Shown here: positions 1-13,600 of the stretch, in pieces | How positions within the stretch are numbered: position 1 is the first letter of the stretch | How the letters are laid out: the number at the start of each line of letters is the position of its first letter | Assembly: GCA_033558025.1 (NCBI GenBank) | Contig: JAUCEF010000010.1 | Coordinates: 645,001 to 709,000 of the forward strand | DNA length: 64,000 bases | Direction of reading: 5' to 3' | DNA from: Phytophthora sp. 'mugwort' | Taxonomy: Eukaryota > Oomycota > Peronosporomycetes > Peronosporales > Peronosporaceae | The notes under the pieces: generated by a model | Told to the model about the DNA's origin: nothing | What the model saw: only the letters and a program-made list of their open reading frames with translations | Database searches by the model: none | Made by a program: the position numbers and the translations under genes

Positions 1-3000
1 GCGCTTGGCCATGCCGTGATCGACCATCGGTCTGATGTACTCGGGGCATATATGAGCCAATCGCTCGTACCAGACATCAATATCTTCGACCCATCCGTCA
101 CAGCAAAGTTTGCAATCACGCTCTGCTTCTTTACGGATTTCTTCTTGCGGCTCGCTGTGCCACTGAAAGTCCAAAATCGATGTTCATGTGTCGCGCGAAT
201 CACTTCGGTGGTGTTCTTGGCCATGCCGAAAATCCTCGTGTCCTGGTCCCACGACATTGTGAATCCTGATCTAGTATAAATCCGGGAGAAAACAAGTTGC
301 ATCCAGCTTGCGGGACATAAAGCACGTCTTCCAGTCGCTGTCTTCCATGCCCTGCAGTGCCGTAAAATACTCCTTGCAGGCGACGATGTGAGCGTTTGCA
401 CCAGTGTCGAAATACGATTGACTTGAGTCATAGTCATGCTGTCGCTCAGCCCAGGCGATGTGCTCCGGCATGAACTTGTTCACCTCGCCCTCGGTTTTCG
501 ACTTCAGTAGGTAAATCTTCACATGGCAAGAAAATCTGTCCATCACAGCAAGGACAGCTGAGTACTGTGAGCCGTTACTCAGTCCTGGTATGGACAGATC
601 TGCGAAGATCATGTCATTCATCTTCTGGATGGGCCTATCGAGCTTCTTCCTAAATGGCTGCTTGCCGAAATGACAGTCTGCACAGTCGAACTTCCCGCGG
701 CGCTAAGCATTATGCGCTTGGCCATGCCGTGATCGACCATCGGTCTGATGTACTCGGGGCATATATGAGCCAATCGCTCGTACCAGACATCAATATCTTC
801 GACCCATCCGTCACAGCAAAGTTTGCAATCACGCTCTGCTTCTTTACGGATTTCTTCTTGCGGCTCGCTGTGCCACTGAAAGTCCAAAATCGATGTTCAA
901 GTGTCGCGCGAATCACTTCGGTGGTGTTCTTGGCCATGCCGAAATCCTTGTGTCCTGGTCCCACGACATTGTGAATCCTGATCTAGTATAAATCCGGGAG
1001 AAAACAAGTTGCATCCAGCTTGCGGGACATAAAGCACGTCTTCCAGTCGCTGTCTTCCATGCCCTGCAGTGCCGTAAAATACTCCTTGCAGGCGACGATG
1101 TGAGCGTTTGCACCAGTGTCGAAATACGATTGACTTGAGTCATAGTCATGCTGTCGCTCAGCCCAGGCGATGTGCTCCGGCATGAACTTGTTCACCTCGC
1201 CCTCGGTTTTCGACTTCAGTAGGTAAATCTTCACATGGCAAGAAAATCTGTCCATCACAGCAAGGACAGCTGAGTACTGTGAGCCGTTACTCAGTCCTGG
1301 TATGGACAGATCTGCGAAGATCATGTCATTCATCTTCTGGATGGGCCTATCGAGCTTCTTCCTAAATGGCTGCTTGCCGAAATGACAGTCTGCACAGTCG
1401 AACTTCCCGCGGCGCTAAGCATTATGCGCTTGGCCATGCCGTGATCGACCATCGGTCTGATGTACTCGGGGCATATATGAGCCAATCGCTCGTACCAGAC
1501 ATCAATATCTTCGACCCATCCGTCACAGCAAAGTTTGCAATCACGCTCTGCTTCTTTACGGATTTCTTCTTGCGGCTCGCTGTGCCACTGAAAGTCCAAA
1601 ATCGATGTTCATGTGTCGCGCGAATCACTTCGGTGGTGTTCTTGGCCATGCCGAAAATCCTCGTGTCCTGGTCCCACGACATTGTGAATCCTGATCTAGT
1701 ATAAATCCGGGAGAAAACAAGTTGCATCCAGCTTGCGGGACATAAAGCACGTCTTCCAGTCGCTGTCTTCCATGCCCTGCAGTGCCGTAAAATACTCCTT
1801 GCAGGCGACGATGTGAGCGTTTGCACCAGTGTCGAAATACGATTGACTTGAGTCATAGTCATGCTGTCGCTCAGCCCAGGCGATGTGCTCCGGCATGAAC
1901 TTGTTCACCTCGCCCTCGGTTTTCGACTTCAGTAGGTAAATCTTCACATGGCAAGAAAATCTGTCCATCACAGCAAGGACAGCTGAGTACTGTGAGCCGT
2001 TACTCAGTCCTGGTATGGACAGATCTGCGAAGATCATGTCATTCATCTTCTGGATGGGCCTATCGAGCTTCTTCCTAAATGGCTGCTTGCCGAAATGACA
2101 GTCTGCACAGTCGAACTTCCCGCGGCGCTAAGCATTATGCGCTTGGCCATGCCGTGATCGACCATCGGTCTGATGTACTCGGGGCATATATGAGCCAATC
2201 GCTCGTACCAGACATCAATATCTTCGACCCATCCGTCACAGCAAAGTTTGCAATCACGCTCTGCTTCTTTACGGATTTCTTCTTGCGGCTCGCTGTGCCA
2301 CTGAAAGTCCAAAATCGATGTTCATGTGTCGCGCGAATCACTTCGGTGGTGTTCTTGGCCATGCCGAAATCCTCGTGTCCTGGTCCCACGACATTGTGAA
2401 TCCTGATCTAGTATAAATCCGGGAGAAAACAAGTTGCATCCAGCTTGCGGGACATAAAGCACGTCTTCCAGTCGCTGTCTTCCATGCCCTGCAGTGCCGT
2501 AAAATACTCCTTGCAGGCGACGATGTGAGCGTTTGCACCAGTGTCGAAATACGATTGACTTGAGTCATAGTCATGCTGTCGCTCAGCCCAGGCGATGTGC
2601 TCCGGCATGAACTTGTTCACCTCGCCCTCGGTTTTCGACTTCAGTAGGTAAATCTTCACATGGCAAGAAAATCTGTCCATCACAGCAAGGACAGCTGAGT
2701 ACTGTGAGCCGTTACTCAGTCCTGGTATGGACAGATCTGCGAAGATCATGTCATTCATCTTCTGGATGGGCCTATCGAGCTTCTTCCTAAATGGCTGCTT
2801 GCCGAAATGACAGTCTGCACAGTCGAACTTCCCGCGGCGCTAAGCATTATGCGCTTGGCCATGCCGTGATCGACCATCGGTCTGATGTACTCGGGGCATA
2901 TATGAGCCAATCGCTCGTACCAGACATCAATATCTTCGACCCATCCGTCACAGCAAAGTTTGCAATCACGCTCTGCTTCTTTACGGATTTCTTCTTGCGG

Positions 3001-6000
3001 CTCGCTGTGCCACTGAAAGTCCAAAATCGATGTTCATGTGTCGCGCGAATCACTTCGGTGGTGTTCTTGGCCATGCCGAAATCCTCGTGTCCTGGTCCCA
3101 CGACATTGTGAATCCTGATCTAGTATAAATCCGGGAGAAAACAAGTTGCATCCAGCTTGCGGGACATAAAGCACGTCTTCCAGTCGCTGTCTTCCATGCC
3201 CTGCAGTGCCGTAAAATACTCCTTGCAGGCGACGATGTGAGCGTTTGCACCAGTGTCGAAATACGATTGACTTGAGTCATAGTCATGCTGTCGCTCAGCC
3301 CAGGCGATGTGCTCCGGCATGAACTTGTTCACCTCGCCCTCGGTTTTCGACTTCAGTAGGTAAATCTTCACATGGCAAGAAAATCTGTCCATCACAGCAA
3401 GGACAGCTGAGTACTGTGAGCCGTTACTCAGTCCTGGTATGGACAGATCTGCGAAGATCATGTCATTCATCTTCTGGATGGGCCTATCGAGCTTCTTCCT
3501 AAATGGCTGCTTGCCGAAATGACAGTCTGCACAGTCGAACTTCCCGCGGCGCTAAGCATTATGCGCTTGGCCATGCCGTGATCGACCATCGGTCTGATGT
3601 ACTCGGGGCATATATGAGCCAATCGCTCGTACCAGACATCAATATCTTCGACCCATCCGTCACAGCAAAGTTTGCAATCACGCTCTGCTTCTTTACGGAT
3701 TTCTTCTTGCGGCTCGCTGTGCCACTGAAAGTCCAAAATCGATGTTCATGTGTCGCGCGAATCACTTCGGTGATGTTCTTGGCCATGCCGAAATCCTCGT
3801 GTCCTGGTCCCACGACATTGTGAATCCTGATCTAGTATAAATCCGGGAGAAAACAAGTTGCATCCAGCTTGCGGGACATAAAGCACGTCTTCCAGTCGCT
3901 GTCTTCCATGCCCTGCAGTGCCGTAAAATACTCCTTGCAGGCGACGATGTGAGCGTTTGCACCAGTGTCGAAATACGATTGACTTGAGTCATAGTCATGC
4001 TGTCGCTCAGCCCAGGCGATGTGCTCCGGCATGAACTTGTTCACCTCGCCCTCGGTTTTCGACTTCAGTAGGTAAATCTTCACATGGCAAGAAAATCTGT
4101 CCATCACAGCAAGGACAGCTGAGTACTGTGAGCCGTTACTCAGTCCTGGTATGGACAGATCTGCGAAGATCATGTCATTCATCTTCTGGATGGGCCTATC
4201 GAGCTTCTTCCTAAATGGCTGCTTGCCGAAATGACAGTCTGCACAGTCGAACTTCCCGCGGCGCTAAGCATTATGCGCTTGGCCATGCCGTGATCGACCA
4301 TCGGTCTGATGTACTCGGGGCATATATGAGCCAATCGCTCGTACCAGACATCAATATCTTCGACCCATCCGTCACAGCAAAGTTTGCAATCACGCTCTGC
4401 TTCTTTACGGATTTCTTCTTGCGGCTCGCTGTGCCACTGAAAGTCCAAAATCGATGTTCATGTGTCGCGCGAATCACTTCGGTGGTGTTCTTGGCCATGC
4501 CGAAATCCTCGTGTCCTGGTCCCACGACATTGTGAATCCTGATCTAGTATAAATCCGGGAGAAAACAAGTTGCATCCAGCTTGCGGGACATAAAGCACGT
4601 CTTCCAGTCGCTGTCTTCCATGCCCTGCAGTGCCGTAAAATACTCCTTGCAGGCGACGATGTGAGCGTTTGCACCAGTGTCGAAATACGATTGACTTGAG
4701 TCATAGTCATGCTGTCGCTCAGCCCAGGCGATGTGCTCCGGCATGAACTTGTTCACCTCGCCCTCGGTTTTCGACTTCAGTAGGTAAATCTTCACATGGC
4801 AAGAAAATCTGTCCATCACAGCAAGGACAGCTGAGTACTGTGAGCCGTTACTCAGTCCTGGTATGGACAGATCTGCGAAGATCATGTCATTCATCTTCTG
4901 GATGGGCCTATCGAGCTTCTTCCTAAATGGCTGCTTGCCGAAATGACAGTCTGCACAGTCGAACTTCCCGCGGCGCTAAGCATTATGCGCTTGGCCATGC
5001 CGTGATCGACCATCGGTCTGATGTACTCGGGGCATATATGAGCCAATCGCTCGTACCAGACATCAATATCTTCGACCCATCCGTCACAGCAAAGTTTGCA
5101 ATCACGCTCTGCTTCTTTACGGATTTCTTCTTGCGGCTCGCTGTGCCACTGAAAGTCCAAAATCGATGTTCATGTGTCGCGCGAATCACTTCGGTGGTGT
5201 TCTTGGCCATGCCGAAATCCTCGTGTCCTGGTCCCACGACATTGTGAATCCTGATCTAGTATAAATCCGGGAGAAAACAAGTTGCATCCAGCTTGCGGGA
5301 CATAAAGCACGTCTTCCAGTCGCTGTCTTCCATGCCCTGCAGTGCCGTAAAATACTCCTTGCAGGCGACGATGTGAGCGTTTGCACCAGTGTCGAAATAC
5401 GATTGACTTGAGTCATAGTCATGCTGTCGCTCAGCCCAGGCGATGTGCTCCGGCATGAACTTGTTCACCTCGCCCTCGGTTTTCGACTTCAGTAGGTAAA
5501 TCTTCACATGGCAAGAAAATCTGTCCATCACAGCAAGGACAGCTGAGTACTGTGAGCCGTTACTCAGTCCTGGTATGGACAGATCTGCGAAGATCATGTC
5601 ATTCATCTTCTGGATGGGCCTATCGAGCTTCTTCCTAAATGGCTGCTTGCCGAAATGACAGTCTGCACAGTCGAACTTCCCGCGGCGCTAAGCATTATGC
5701 GCTTGGCCATGCCGTGATCGACCATCGGTCTGATGTACTCGGGGCATATATGAGCCAATCGCTCGTACCAGACATCAATATCTTCGACCCATCCGTCACA
5801 GCAAAGTTTGCAATCACGCTCTGCTTCTTTACGGATTTCTTCTTGCGGCTCGCTGTGCCACTGAAAGTCCAAAATCGATGTTCATGTGTCGCGCGAATCA
5901 CTTCGGTGATGTTCTTGGCCATGCCGAAATCCTCGTGTCCTGGTCCCACGACATTGTGAATCCTGATCTAGTATAAATCCGGGAGAAAACAAGTTGCATC

Positions 6001-9000
6001 CAGCTTGCGGGACATAAAGCACGTTCTTCCAGTCGCTGTCTTCCATGCCCTGCAGTGCCGTAAAATACTCCTTGCAGGCGACGATGTGAGCGTTTGCACC
6101 AGTGTCGAAATACGATTGACTTGAGTCATAGTCATGCTGTCGCTCAGCCCAGGCGATGTGCTCCGGCATGAACTTGTTCACCTCGCCCTCGGTTTTCGAC
6201 TTCAGTAGGTAAATCTTCACATGGCAAGAAAATCTGTCCATCACAGCAAGGACAGCTGAGTACTGTGAGCCGTTACTCAGTCCTGGTATGGACAGATCTG
6301 CGAAGATCATGTCATTCATCTTCTGGATGGGCCTATCGAGCTTCTTCCTAAATGGCTGCTTGCCGAAATGACAGTCTGCACAGTCGAACTTCCCGCGGCG
6401 CTAAGCATTATGCGCTTGGCCATGCCGTGATCGACCATCGGTCTGATGTACTCGGGGCATATATGAGCCAATCGCTCGTACCAGACATCAATATCTTCGA
6501 CCCATCCGTCACAGCAAAGTTTGCAATCACGCTCTGCTTCTTTACGGATTTCTTCTTGCGGCTCGCTGTGCCACTGAAAGTCCAAAATCGATGTTCATGT
6601 GTCGCGCGAATCACTTCGGTGGTGTTCTTGGCCATGCCGAAATCCTCGTGTCCTGGTCCCACGACATTGTGAATCCTGATCTAGTATAAATCCGGGAGAA
6701 AACAAGTTGCATCCAGCTTGCGGGACATAAAGCACGTCTTCCAGTCGCTGTCTTCCATGCCCTGCAGTGCCGTAAAATACTCCTTGCAGGCGACGATGTG
6801 AGCGTTTGCACCAGTGTCGAAATACGATTGACTTGAGTCATAGTCATGCTGTCGCTCAGCCCAGGCGATGTGCTCCGGCATGAACTTGTTCACCTCGCCC
6901 TCGGTTTTCGACTTCAGTAGGTAAATCTTCACATGGCAAGAAAATCTGTCCATCACAGCAAGGACAGCTGAGTACTGTGAGCCGTTACTCAGTCCTGGTA
7001 TGGACAGATCTGCGAAGATCATGTCATTCATCTTCTGGATGGGCCTATCGAGCTTCTTCCTAAATGGCTGCTTGCCGAAATGACAGTCTGCACAGTCGAA
7101 CTTCCCGCGGCGCTAAGCATTATGCGCTTGGCCATGCCGTGATCGACCATCGGTCTGATGTACTCGGGGCATATATGAGCCAATCGCTCGTACCAGACAT
7201 CAATATCTTCGACCCATCCGTCACAGCAAAGTTTGCAATCACGCTCTGCTTCTTTACGGATTTCTTCTTGCGGCTCGCTGTGCCACTGAAAGTCCAAAAT
7301 CGATGTTCATGTGTCGCGCGAATCACTTCGGTGATGTTCTTGGCCATGCCGAAATCCTCGTGTCCTGGTCCCACGACATTGTGAATCCTGATCTAGTATA
7401 AATCCGGGAGAAAACAAGTTGCATCCAGCTTGCGGGACATAAAGCACGTTCTTCCAGTCGCTGTCTTCCATGCCCTGCAGTGCCGTAAAATACTCCTTGC
7501 AGGCGACGATGTGAGCGTTTGCACCAGTGTCGAAATACGATTGACTTGAGTCATAGTCATGCTGTCGCTCAGCCCAGGCGATGTGCTCCGGCATGAACTT
7601 GTTCACCTCGCCCTCGGTTTTCGACTTCAGTAGGTAAATCTTCACATGGCAAGAAAATCTGTCCATCACAGCAAGGACAGCTGAGTACTGTGAGCCGTTA
7701 CTCAGTCCTGGTATGGACAGATCTGCGAAGATCATGTCATTCATCTTCTGGATGGGCCTATCGAGCTTCTTCCTAAATGGCTGCTTGCCGAAATGACAGT
7801 CTGCACAGTCGAACTTCCCGCGGCGCTAAGCATTATGCGCTTGGCCATGCCGTGATCGACCATCGGTCTGATGTACTCGGGGCATATATGAGCCAATCGC
7901 TCGTACCAGACATCAATATCTTCGACCCATCCGTCACAGCAAAGTTTGCAATCACGCTCTGCTTCTTTACGGATTTCTTCTTGCGGCTCGCTGTGCCACT
8001 GAAAGTCCAAAATCGATGTTCATGTGTCGCGCGAATCACTTCGGTGGTGTTCTTGGCCATGCCGAAATCCTCGTGTCCTGGTCCCACGACATTGTGAATC
8101 CTGATCTAGTATAAATCCGGGAGAAAACAAGTTGCATCCAGCTTGCGGGACATAAAGCACGTCTTCCAGTCGCTGTCTTCCATGCCCTGCAGTGCCGTAA
8201 AATACTCCTTGCAGGCGACGATGTGAGCGTTTGCACCAGTGTCGAAATACGATTGACTTGAGTCATAGTCATGCTGTCGCTCAGCCCAGGCGATGTGCTC
8301 CGGCATGAACTTGTTCACCTCGCCCTCGGTTTTCGACTTCAGTAGGTAAATCTTCACATGGCAAGAAAATCTGTCCATCACAGCAAGGACAGCTGAGTAC
8401 TGTGAGCCGTTACTCAGTCCTGGTATGGACAGATCTGCGAAGATCATGTCATTCATCTTCTGGATGGGCCTATCGAGCTTCTTCCTAAATGGCTGCTTGC
8501 CGAAATGACAGTCTGCACAGTCGAACTTCCCGCGGCGCTAAGCATTATGCGCTTGGCCATGCCGTGATCGACCATCGGTCTGATGTACTCGGGGCATATA
8601 TGAGCCAATCGCTCGTACCAGACATCAATATCTTCGACCCATCCGTCACAGCAAAGTTTGCAATCACGCTCTGCTTCTTTACGGATTTCTTCTTGCGGCT
8701 CGCTGTGCCACTGAAAGTCCAAAATCGATGTTCATGTGTCGCGCGAATCACTTCGGTGGTGTTCTTGGCCATGCCGAAATCCTCGTGTCCTGGTCCCACG
8801 ACATTGTGAATCCTGATCTAGTATAAATCCGGGAGAAAACAAGTTGCATCCAGCTTGCGGGACATAAAGCACGTCTTCCAGTCGCTGTCTTCCATGCCCT
8901 GCAGTGCCGTAAAATACTCCTTGCAGGCGACGATGTGAGCGTTTGCACCAGTGTCGAAATACGATTGACTTGAGTCATAGTCATGCTGTCGCTCAGCCCA

Positions 9001-10280
9001 GGCGATGTGCTCCGGCATGAACTTGTTCACCTCGCCCTCGGTTTTCGACTTCAGTAGGTAAATCTTCACATGGCAAGAAAATCTGTCCATCACAGCAAGG
9101 ACAGCTGAGTACTGTGAGCCGTTACTCAGTCCTGGTATGGACAGATCTGCGAAGATCATGTCATTCATCTTCTGGATGGGCCTATCGAGCTTCTTCCTAA
9201 ATGGCTGCTTGCCGAAATGACAGTCTGCACAGTCGAACTTCCCGCGGCGCTAAGCATTATGCGCTTGGCCATGCCGTGATCGACCATCGGTCTGATGTAC
9301 TCGGGGCATATATGAGCCAATCGCTCGTACCAGACATCAATATCTTCGACCCATCCGTCACAGCAAAGTTTGCAATCACGCTCTGCTTCTTTACGGATTT
9401 CTTCTTGCGGCTCGCTGTGCCACTGAAAGTCCAAAATCGATGTTCATGTGTCGCGCGAATCACTTCGGTGATGTTCTTGGCCATGCCGAAATCCTCGTGT
9501 CCTGGTCCCACGACATTGTGAATCCTGATCTAGTATAAATCCGGGAGAAAACAAGTTGCATCCAGCTTGCGGGACATAAAGCACGTCTTCCAGTCGCTGT
9601 CTTCCATGCCCTGCAGTGCCGTAAAATACTCCTTGCAGGCGACGATGTGAGCGTTTGCACCAGTGTCGAAATACGATTGACTTGAGTCATAGTCATGCTG
9701 TCGCTCAGCCCAGGCGATGTGCTCCGGCATGAACTTGTTCACCTCGCCCTCGGTTTTCGACTTCAGTAGGTAAATCTTCACATGGCAAGAAAATCTGTCC
9801 ATCACAGCAAGGACAGCTGAGTACTGTGAGCCGTTACTCAGTCCTGGTATGGACAGATCTGCGAAGATCATGTCATTCATCTTCTGGATGGGCCTATCGA
9901 GCTTCTTCCTAAATGGCTGCTTGCCGAAATGACAGTCTGCACAGTCGAACTTCCCGCGGCGCTAAGCATTATGCGCTTGGCCATGCCGTGATCGACCATC
10001 GGTCTGATGTACTCGGGGCATATATGAGCCAATCGCTCGTACCAGACATCAATATCTTCGACCCATCCGTCACAGCAAAGTTTGCAATCACGCTCTGCTT
10101 CTTTACGGATTTCTTCTTGCGGCTCGCTGTGCCACTGAAAGTCCAAAATCGATGTTCATGTGTCGCGCGAATCACTTCGGTGATGTTCTTGGCCATGCCG
10201 AAATCCTCGTGTCCTGGTCCCACGACATTGTGAATCCTGATCTAGTATAAATCCGGGAGAAAACAAGTTGCATCCAGCTT
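1..10280. repeat. Satellite-like tandem array, 712-713 bp unit, about 14.4 copies
   Basis: Direct reading shows the same block recurring every 712 bp (713 where one base is inserted), almost without change, from the left window edge to 10280, where a copia LTR interrupts it. The same recurring minus-strand frame ends at 621, 1333, 2046, 2758, 3470, 4182, 4894, 5606, 6319, 7031, 7744, 8456, 9168 and 9880. The array resumes in exact phase at 14560, 19916 and 24983, so about 16.5 copies are visible and more lie to the left. The unit is not simple satellite: on the minus strand it encodes pieces of a copia-class polyprotein (protease DTGA motif, pre-integrase zinc region, integrase start). Copies differ at a few diagnostic sites (GGTGGTG/GGTGATG, an extra A near 1660, an extra T near 6024 and 7449). 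High identity implies recent amplification or homogenisation; an assembly effect cannot be excluded. Confidence 0.97.
983..1599 (-). pseudogene. Representative array unit: copia-class integrase/pre-integrase fragment fused to protease fragment
   Basis: One copy is given as the example for all units. The frame ending at 1599 (89 residues) holds the pre-integrase region (WYERLAHICPEY) and continues, after a -1/+1 shift, through a zinc-binding CADCHFGKQ-like stretch into the 116-residue frame 1333-983. That frame starts inside the integrase core (FADLSIPGLSNGSQ, MDRFSCHVKIYL) and then runs across the unit junction into SQSYFDTGANAHIVACKEY, an aspartic-protease active-site motif. In a normal copia element the protease precedes the integrase, so the order here (integrase then protease) is the signature of tandem duplication of a protease-to-integrase segment. 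No unit holds the full integrase D,D-35-E set, a reverse transcriptase or an LTR, so this is a fragment and not a gene. The family differs from the four elements inserted in the array. Confidence 0.8.
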
Positions 10281-10623
10281 TATTGAGGGTTGCCAGGTTT
10301 TGGTACTGTGTACCAGTAACCGGTTAACCCGAACCGGTCCAACACGATCCCGCGATGTTTACGGTACGTTGTTTACGCAACCGATGATTAGACGAGTAGG
10401 ATGATTGGACGAGTGCGGAGTGTTGGTGATTGGATGCACCAAATGATTGGATGCAGGGCTGCATATCTATGTGGTAGACTAGGTAGTGTAAGCTCCGATA
10501 AATCAATCACTTTCGAATCTTCCTTCTTCAGCTCAAGTGGTCTTCACTCCGGTCCCCGCACCCAAGTGCAGAACTCCCTCCGCTCAACCCAAGCCTCGCT
10601 TCAAGACCTCAACACCTTTATCA
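10281..10623 (+). repeat. 5' LTR of copia copy A
   Basis: 343 bp, begins TATTGAGGG and ends CTTTATCA directly before the primer-binding site. It differs from its own 3' LTR at only about four or five sites seen by eye (for example CATATCTATG against CATTTATATG, and CCCGCACCCAAG against CTCGCACCAAG), which suggests a fairly recent insertion. Confidence 0.93.
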
Positions 10624-10639
10624 GGTTATGAGCCCAAGC
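10624..10639 (+). promoter_or_regulatory. Primer-binding site, half-tRNA-Met type, copia copy A
   Basis: GGTTATGAGCCCAAGC follows the 5' LTR directly and is identical in copies B (15508), C (20561) and D (25942). Its complement reads as one side of an anticodon arm with a CAU anticodon: loop CUCAUAA between UUGGG and CC. It therefore pairs with the anticodon region of a tRNA-Met and not with a tRNA 3' end, which would need TGG. The same priming mode (a half-tRNA of initiator methionine) is known for Drosophila copia. The gag ATG at 10628 lies inside the site. Confidence 0.7.
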
Positions 10640-13600
10640 ACCATGTCCTCTGCCCAAGACGTCTCGACCAAGGTCTCCATCGACAAGTTCAACGGAGACA
10701 ACTACGCGACGTGGAACCGCTACATGCGTGGCGTGTTCCTGACCAAGTCGACGTGGCATGTGGTGAATCGGGAAACGTCTCCATCCTTTACGGACTCCCG
10801 GGCCAAGGACGAGTATGTCAAGTCGAGCAACATCGCTTTTGGACTGATGTTGCTTCACATGGACGCCGACTACCATCATGTGGTCGATGACTGCGAGGAA
10901 GCATGGATCGCGTGGACGCGCTTGAAGACGCTGTACGGTGGATCGCAGAAGGCTGGTCGCATCTACCTGAAGCGACAGCTCTTCAGCATGGAGATGTCGG
11001 AAGGCGGCAATGTGTTGCATCATTGCAATGATGTCCTGAACATCAGCGCCAAGCTCAGCAGCATCGGCGCCAAGATGGAGGACGAGGACGTGGCGATCTG
11101 CTTGCTGCGCAGTCTCCCCAAGAGCTACGAGAACGTCGTGCTGAACTTGGAGATGAGCAATGCAGAGCTGCGGTCGCAAGACGTTGTGAAGGTGCTCACG
11201 AACGAGCACATCAAGCGACAAGGCGAGAAGACGGCGACGGTGAAGACTGAGAACGCGGCCAAGGCGTTCAACACCGACCGTGAGCCTCGCCAATGCACGT
11301 ACTGCGGAAAAGTGGGGCATGTCATTGACAAGTGCTGGACCAAGCAGAAGGACGAGAACCGAGGGCCAAGACGCGGCGGCAACGGCCGTGGACGCGGGGC
11401 CAACAACATCCAGTGGAGAAACGACGGCTACGACAACGACTACGATCGAGTGGCGTTCGCGGTTTCCCTGGAATGTAGAGTTTCGACGGACAAGAATGTG
11501 TCCGGGATGTGGGCGGTCGACAGCGGTGCCACGCACCATATTTGCAACGACAAGTCCAAGTTCGCCAATTTGATCGAGTGAAATGAAGGCGAACTTTCGG
11601 TGGCCGATGGCAACAAGGCTGCCATCAAGGGTGTGGGGACCATCGTGGAAAGAGTGGTCCTGCCTAACGGCGACGAGCGCGAGATCGAGATCAAGAACGC
11701 GCTTTACGTGCCAAATATGAGCAAGAATCTGCTTTCAGTGCCGCAGATAAACAAGCATGGCAAGTTCCAAGTGGTATTTGACGGCACTGAGATGCACGTT
11801 TCGCGCAAGGACTCGAATCAAGTGGTGGCGACGGCGGATCTCGTGGACGGACTCTACTGGCTTCGCACACCTCAGCGATCGGCAAATGCGGCGACAAGTG
11901 GAAGGACGGTCGATTTGCACGCGCGTATGGGTCACGCTCCAGTCGAGGTTCTTCGCAAGGTGGTCGACACCAAGATGATCAAGGACGCGAAAGCACCTTC
12001 CAAGTCGAGTGGACCAAGTGTGTGTCGTGGTTGCCAGCAAGGCAAAAATGGTCCAAAAACCATTCCCAAGCAACCGTGACAAGCGTCGCTACGACACATT
12101 TGAGCTGCTCCACTTCGATATCTGCGGACCCATGGAAGAAAACTCGCTTGGCGGTAGCAAGTATCTGCTACTGATCGTGGACGAAGCCAACGGATGCATG
12201 AAGGGTTTCTGTCTGCGTGCCAAGTCGGAAAGTGAAGACTGCATCAAGACGTACATCATGAAGGTGCAGAAGCAGTTCGGCAAGAAGGTCAAGTTTGTGC
12301 GGCACGACGGAGCTCGTGAGTTTGCGACCAACTCGCTCAACGACTTCTACGAAGACGAAGGCATCGAGCAGCAAACCACGGTTCCGTACGCGCACCAGAC
12401 GAACGGCACGGCAGAGCGAGCTATCCGAACTATCGTCACGATCGGCCGCAGCATGCTGCATCACGCTAAGCTGGACAAGTGTTTCTGGGCTGAGGCGGCC
12501 ATGACTGCCATCTACGTGAAGAATCGTCTGCCGTCACCCAAGATCGAGCACAAGACTCCGTTCGAGATCGTTTACAACTCCAAGCCGAGTGTGAAGCACA
12601 TGCGTGTGTTCGGCTGTCGGACGTACATTCTGACTCCGAAGGAGAAGCGGCTCAAGTGGGATCCCAAGGCTCGCGCTGGACTGTTCCTGGGTTACGAAGA
12701 AGTGTCCAAGGCGTATCGACTTTATGACATCGAGGCGGGGCAGGTGGTTATCAGTCGCGATGTCAACTTCGATGAGTCGACCTTTGAATGTTCACCGCCG
12801 ATTTCTGATGAAGATGTCGACGACCTGGACTTCGACTCGCTCGACATCGACAATGATGGTTTTCGCCAAACGGAGTACACGCAGGCAGGGAAGCGCAAGA
12901 GCCGCCCGAGTGACGAAGATGAAGCTGCCAGAAAACCGCGAGCTGTGCGTCATCGACCTGGACTGGAAGAAGCAAGTGCGCCGAACTACTCCCCTCCGCA
13001 CCGAACAGACGCAGATGAAGAAGAAAAGTCTGAAGACCAAGATGAAGAATCGACTCCATCTGTGTTTTAGCGTGCAAGTGCCAACGCGGTCGAAGCAGCC
13101 GTGGACTTATCGGAGCCGTCGACATTCCAAGAAGCGGTGAACGTCCCCGACCAACTGCACTGGCGCAAGGCAATTCGTGCTGAGTTAAAGTCGATGCGAC
13201 TTCGTGGTGTGTTTCGTGCTGCCAAGTTGCCCAGCGGACAACGCGCCATCGGTACCAAGTGGGTGTTCAAGATTAGGCGCAAAGCCGACGGATCGATCGA
13301 GAAGTACAAGGCGCGCCTCGTAGCCAAGGGGTTCAAGCAAAAGTACGGCATCGACTACACCGAGACGTTCTCGCCCGTGGTCAAGTACGTGACGCTGCGC
13401 ATGGTCATCGCGATTGCCAAGTATTTCGACTGGCCCCTCGACCAACTCGACGTGGTGACTGCATTCGTGAGTCCGGTAGACATGAGCACTCGACTGGTTC
13501 CAAGTGACGCAGCGACCAAGGTGAACGCTCCGTTTCGCGAAGCTGTGGGTGCCCTCATGCACTTGATGACTGCTACTCACCCGGATATCGCGTACGCAGT

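Noticed and set aside
654..10233. Recurring + strand frames of 106-112 codons in every array unit
   Set aside because: They lie antisense to recognisable protease/integrase sequence, repeat only because the unit repeats, and resemble no known protein.
1..10280. Array considered as a CRISPR or gene-family array
   Set aside because: The period is 712 bp with no variable spacers between short repeats, and the content is retroelement pol, not a functional gene.
10601..11539. Long minus-strand frames inside the copia bodies (for example 312 codons here, and 261-324 codons at 15419, 20538 and 25853)
   Set aside because: They are antisense shadows of gag, produced by the codon bias of the real frame; Val/Leu/His-rich with no domain.
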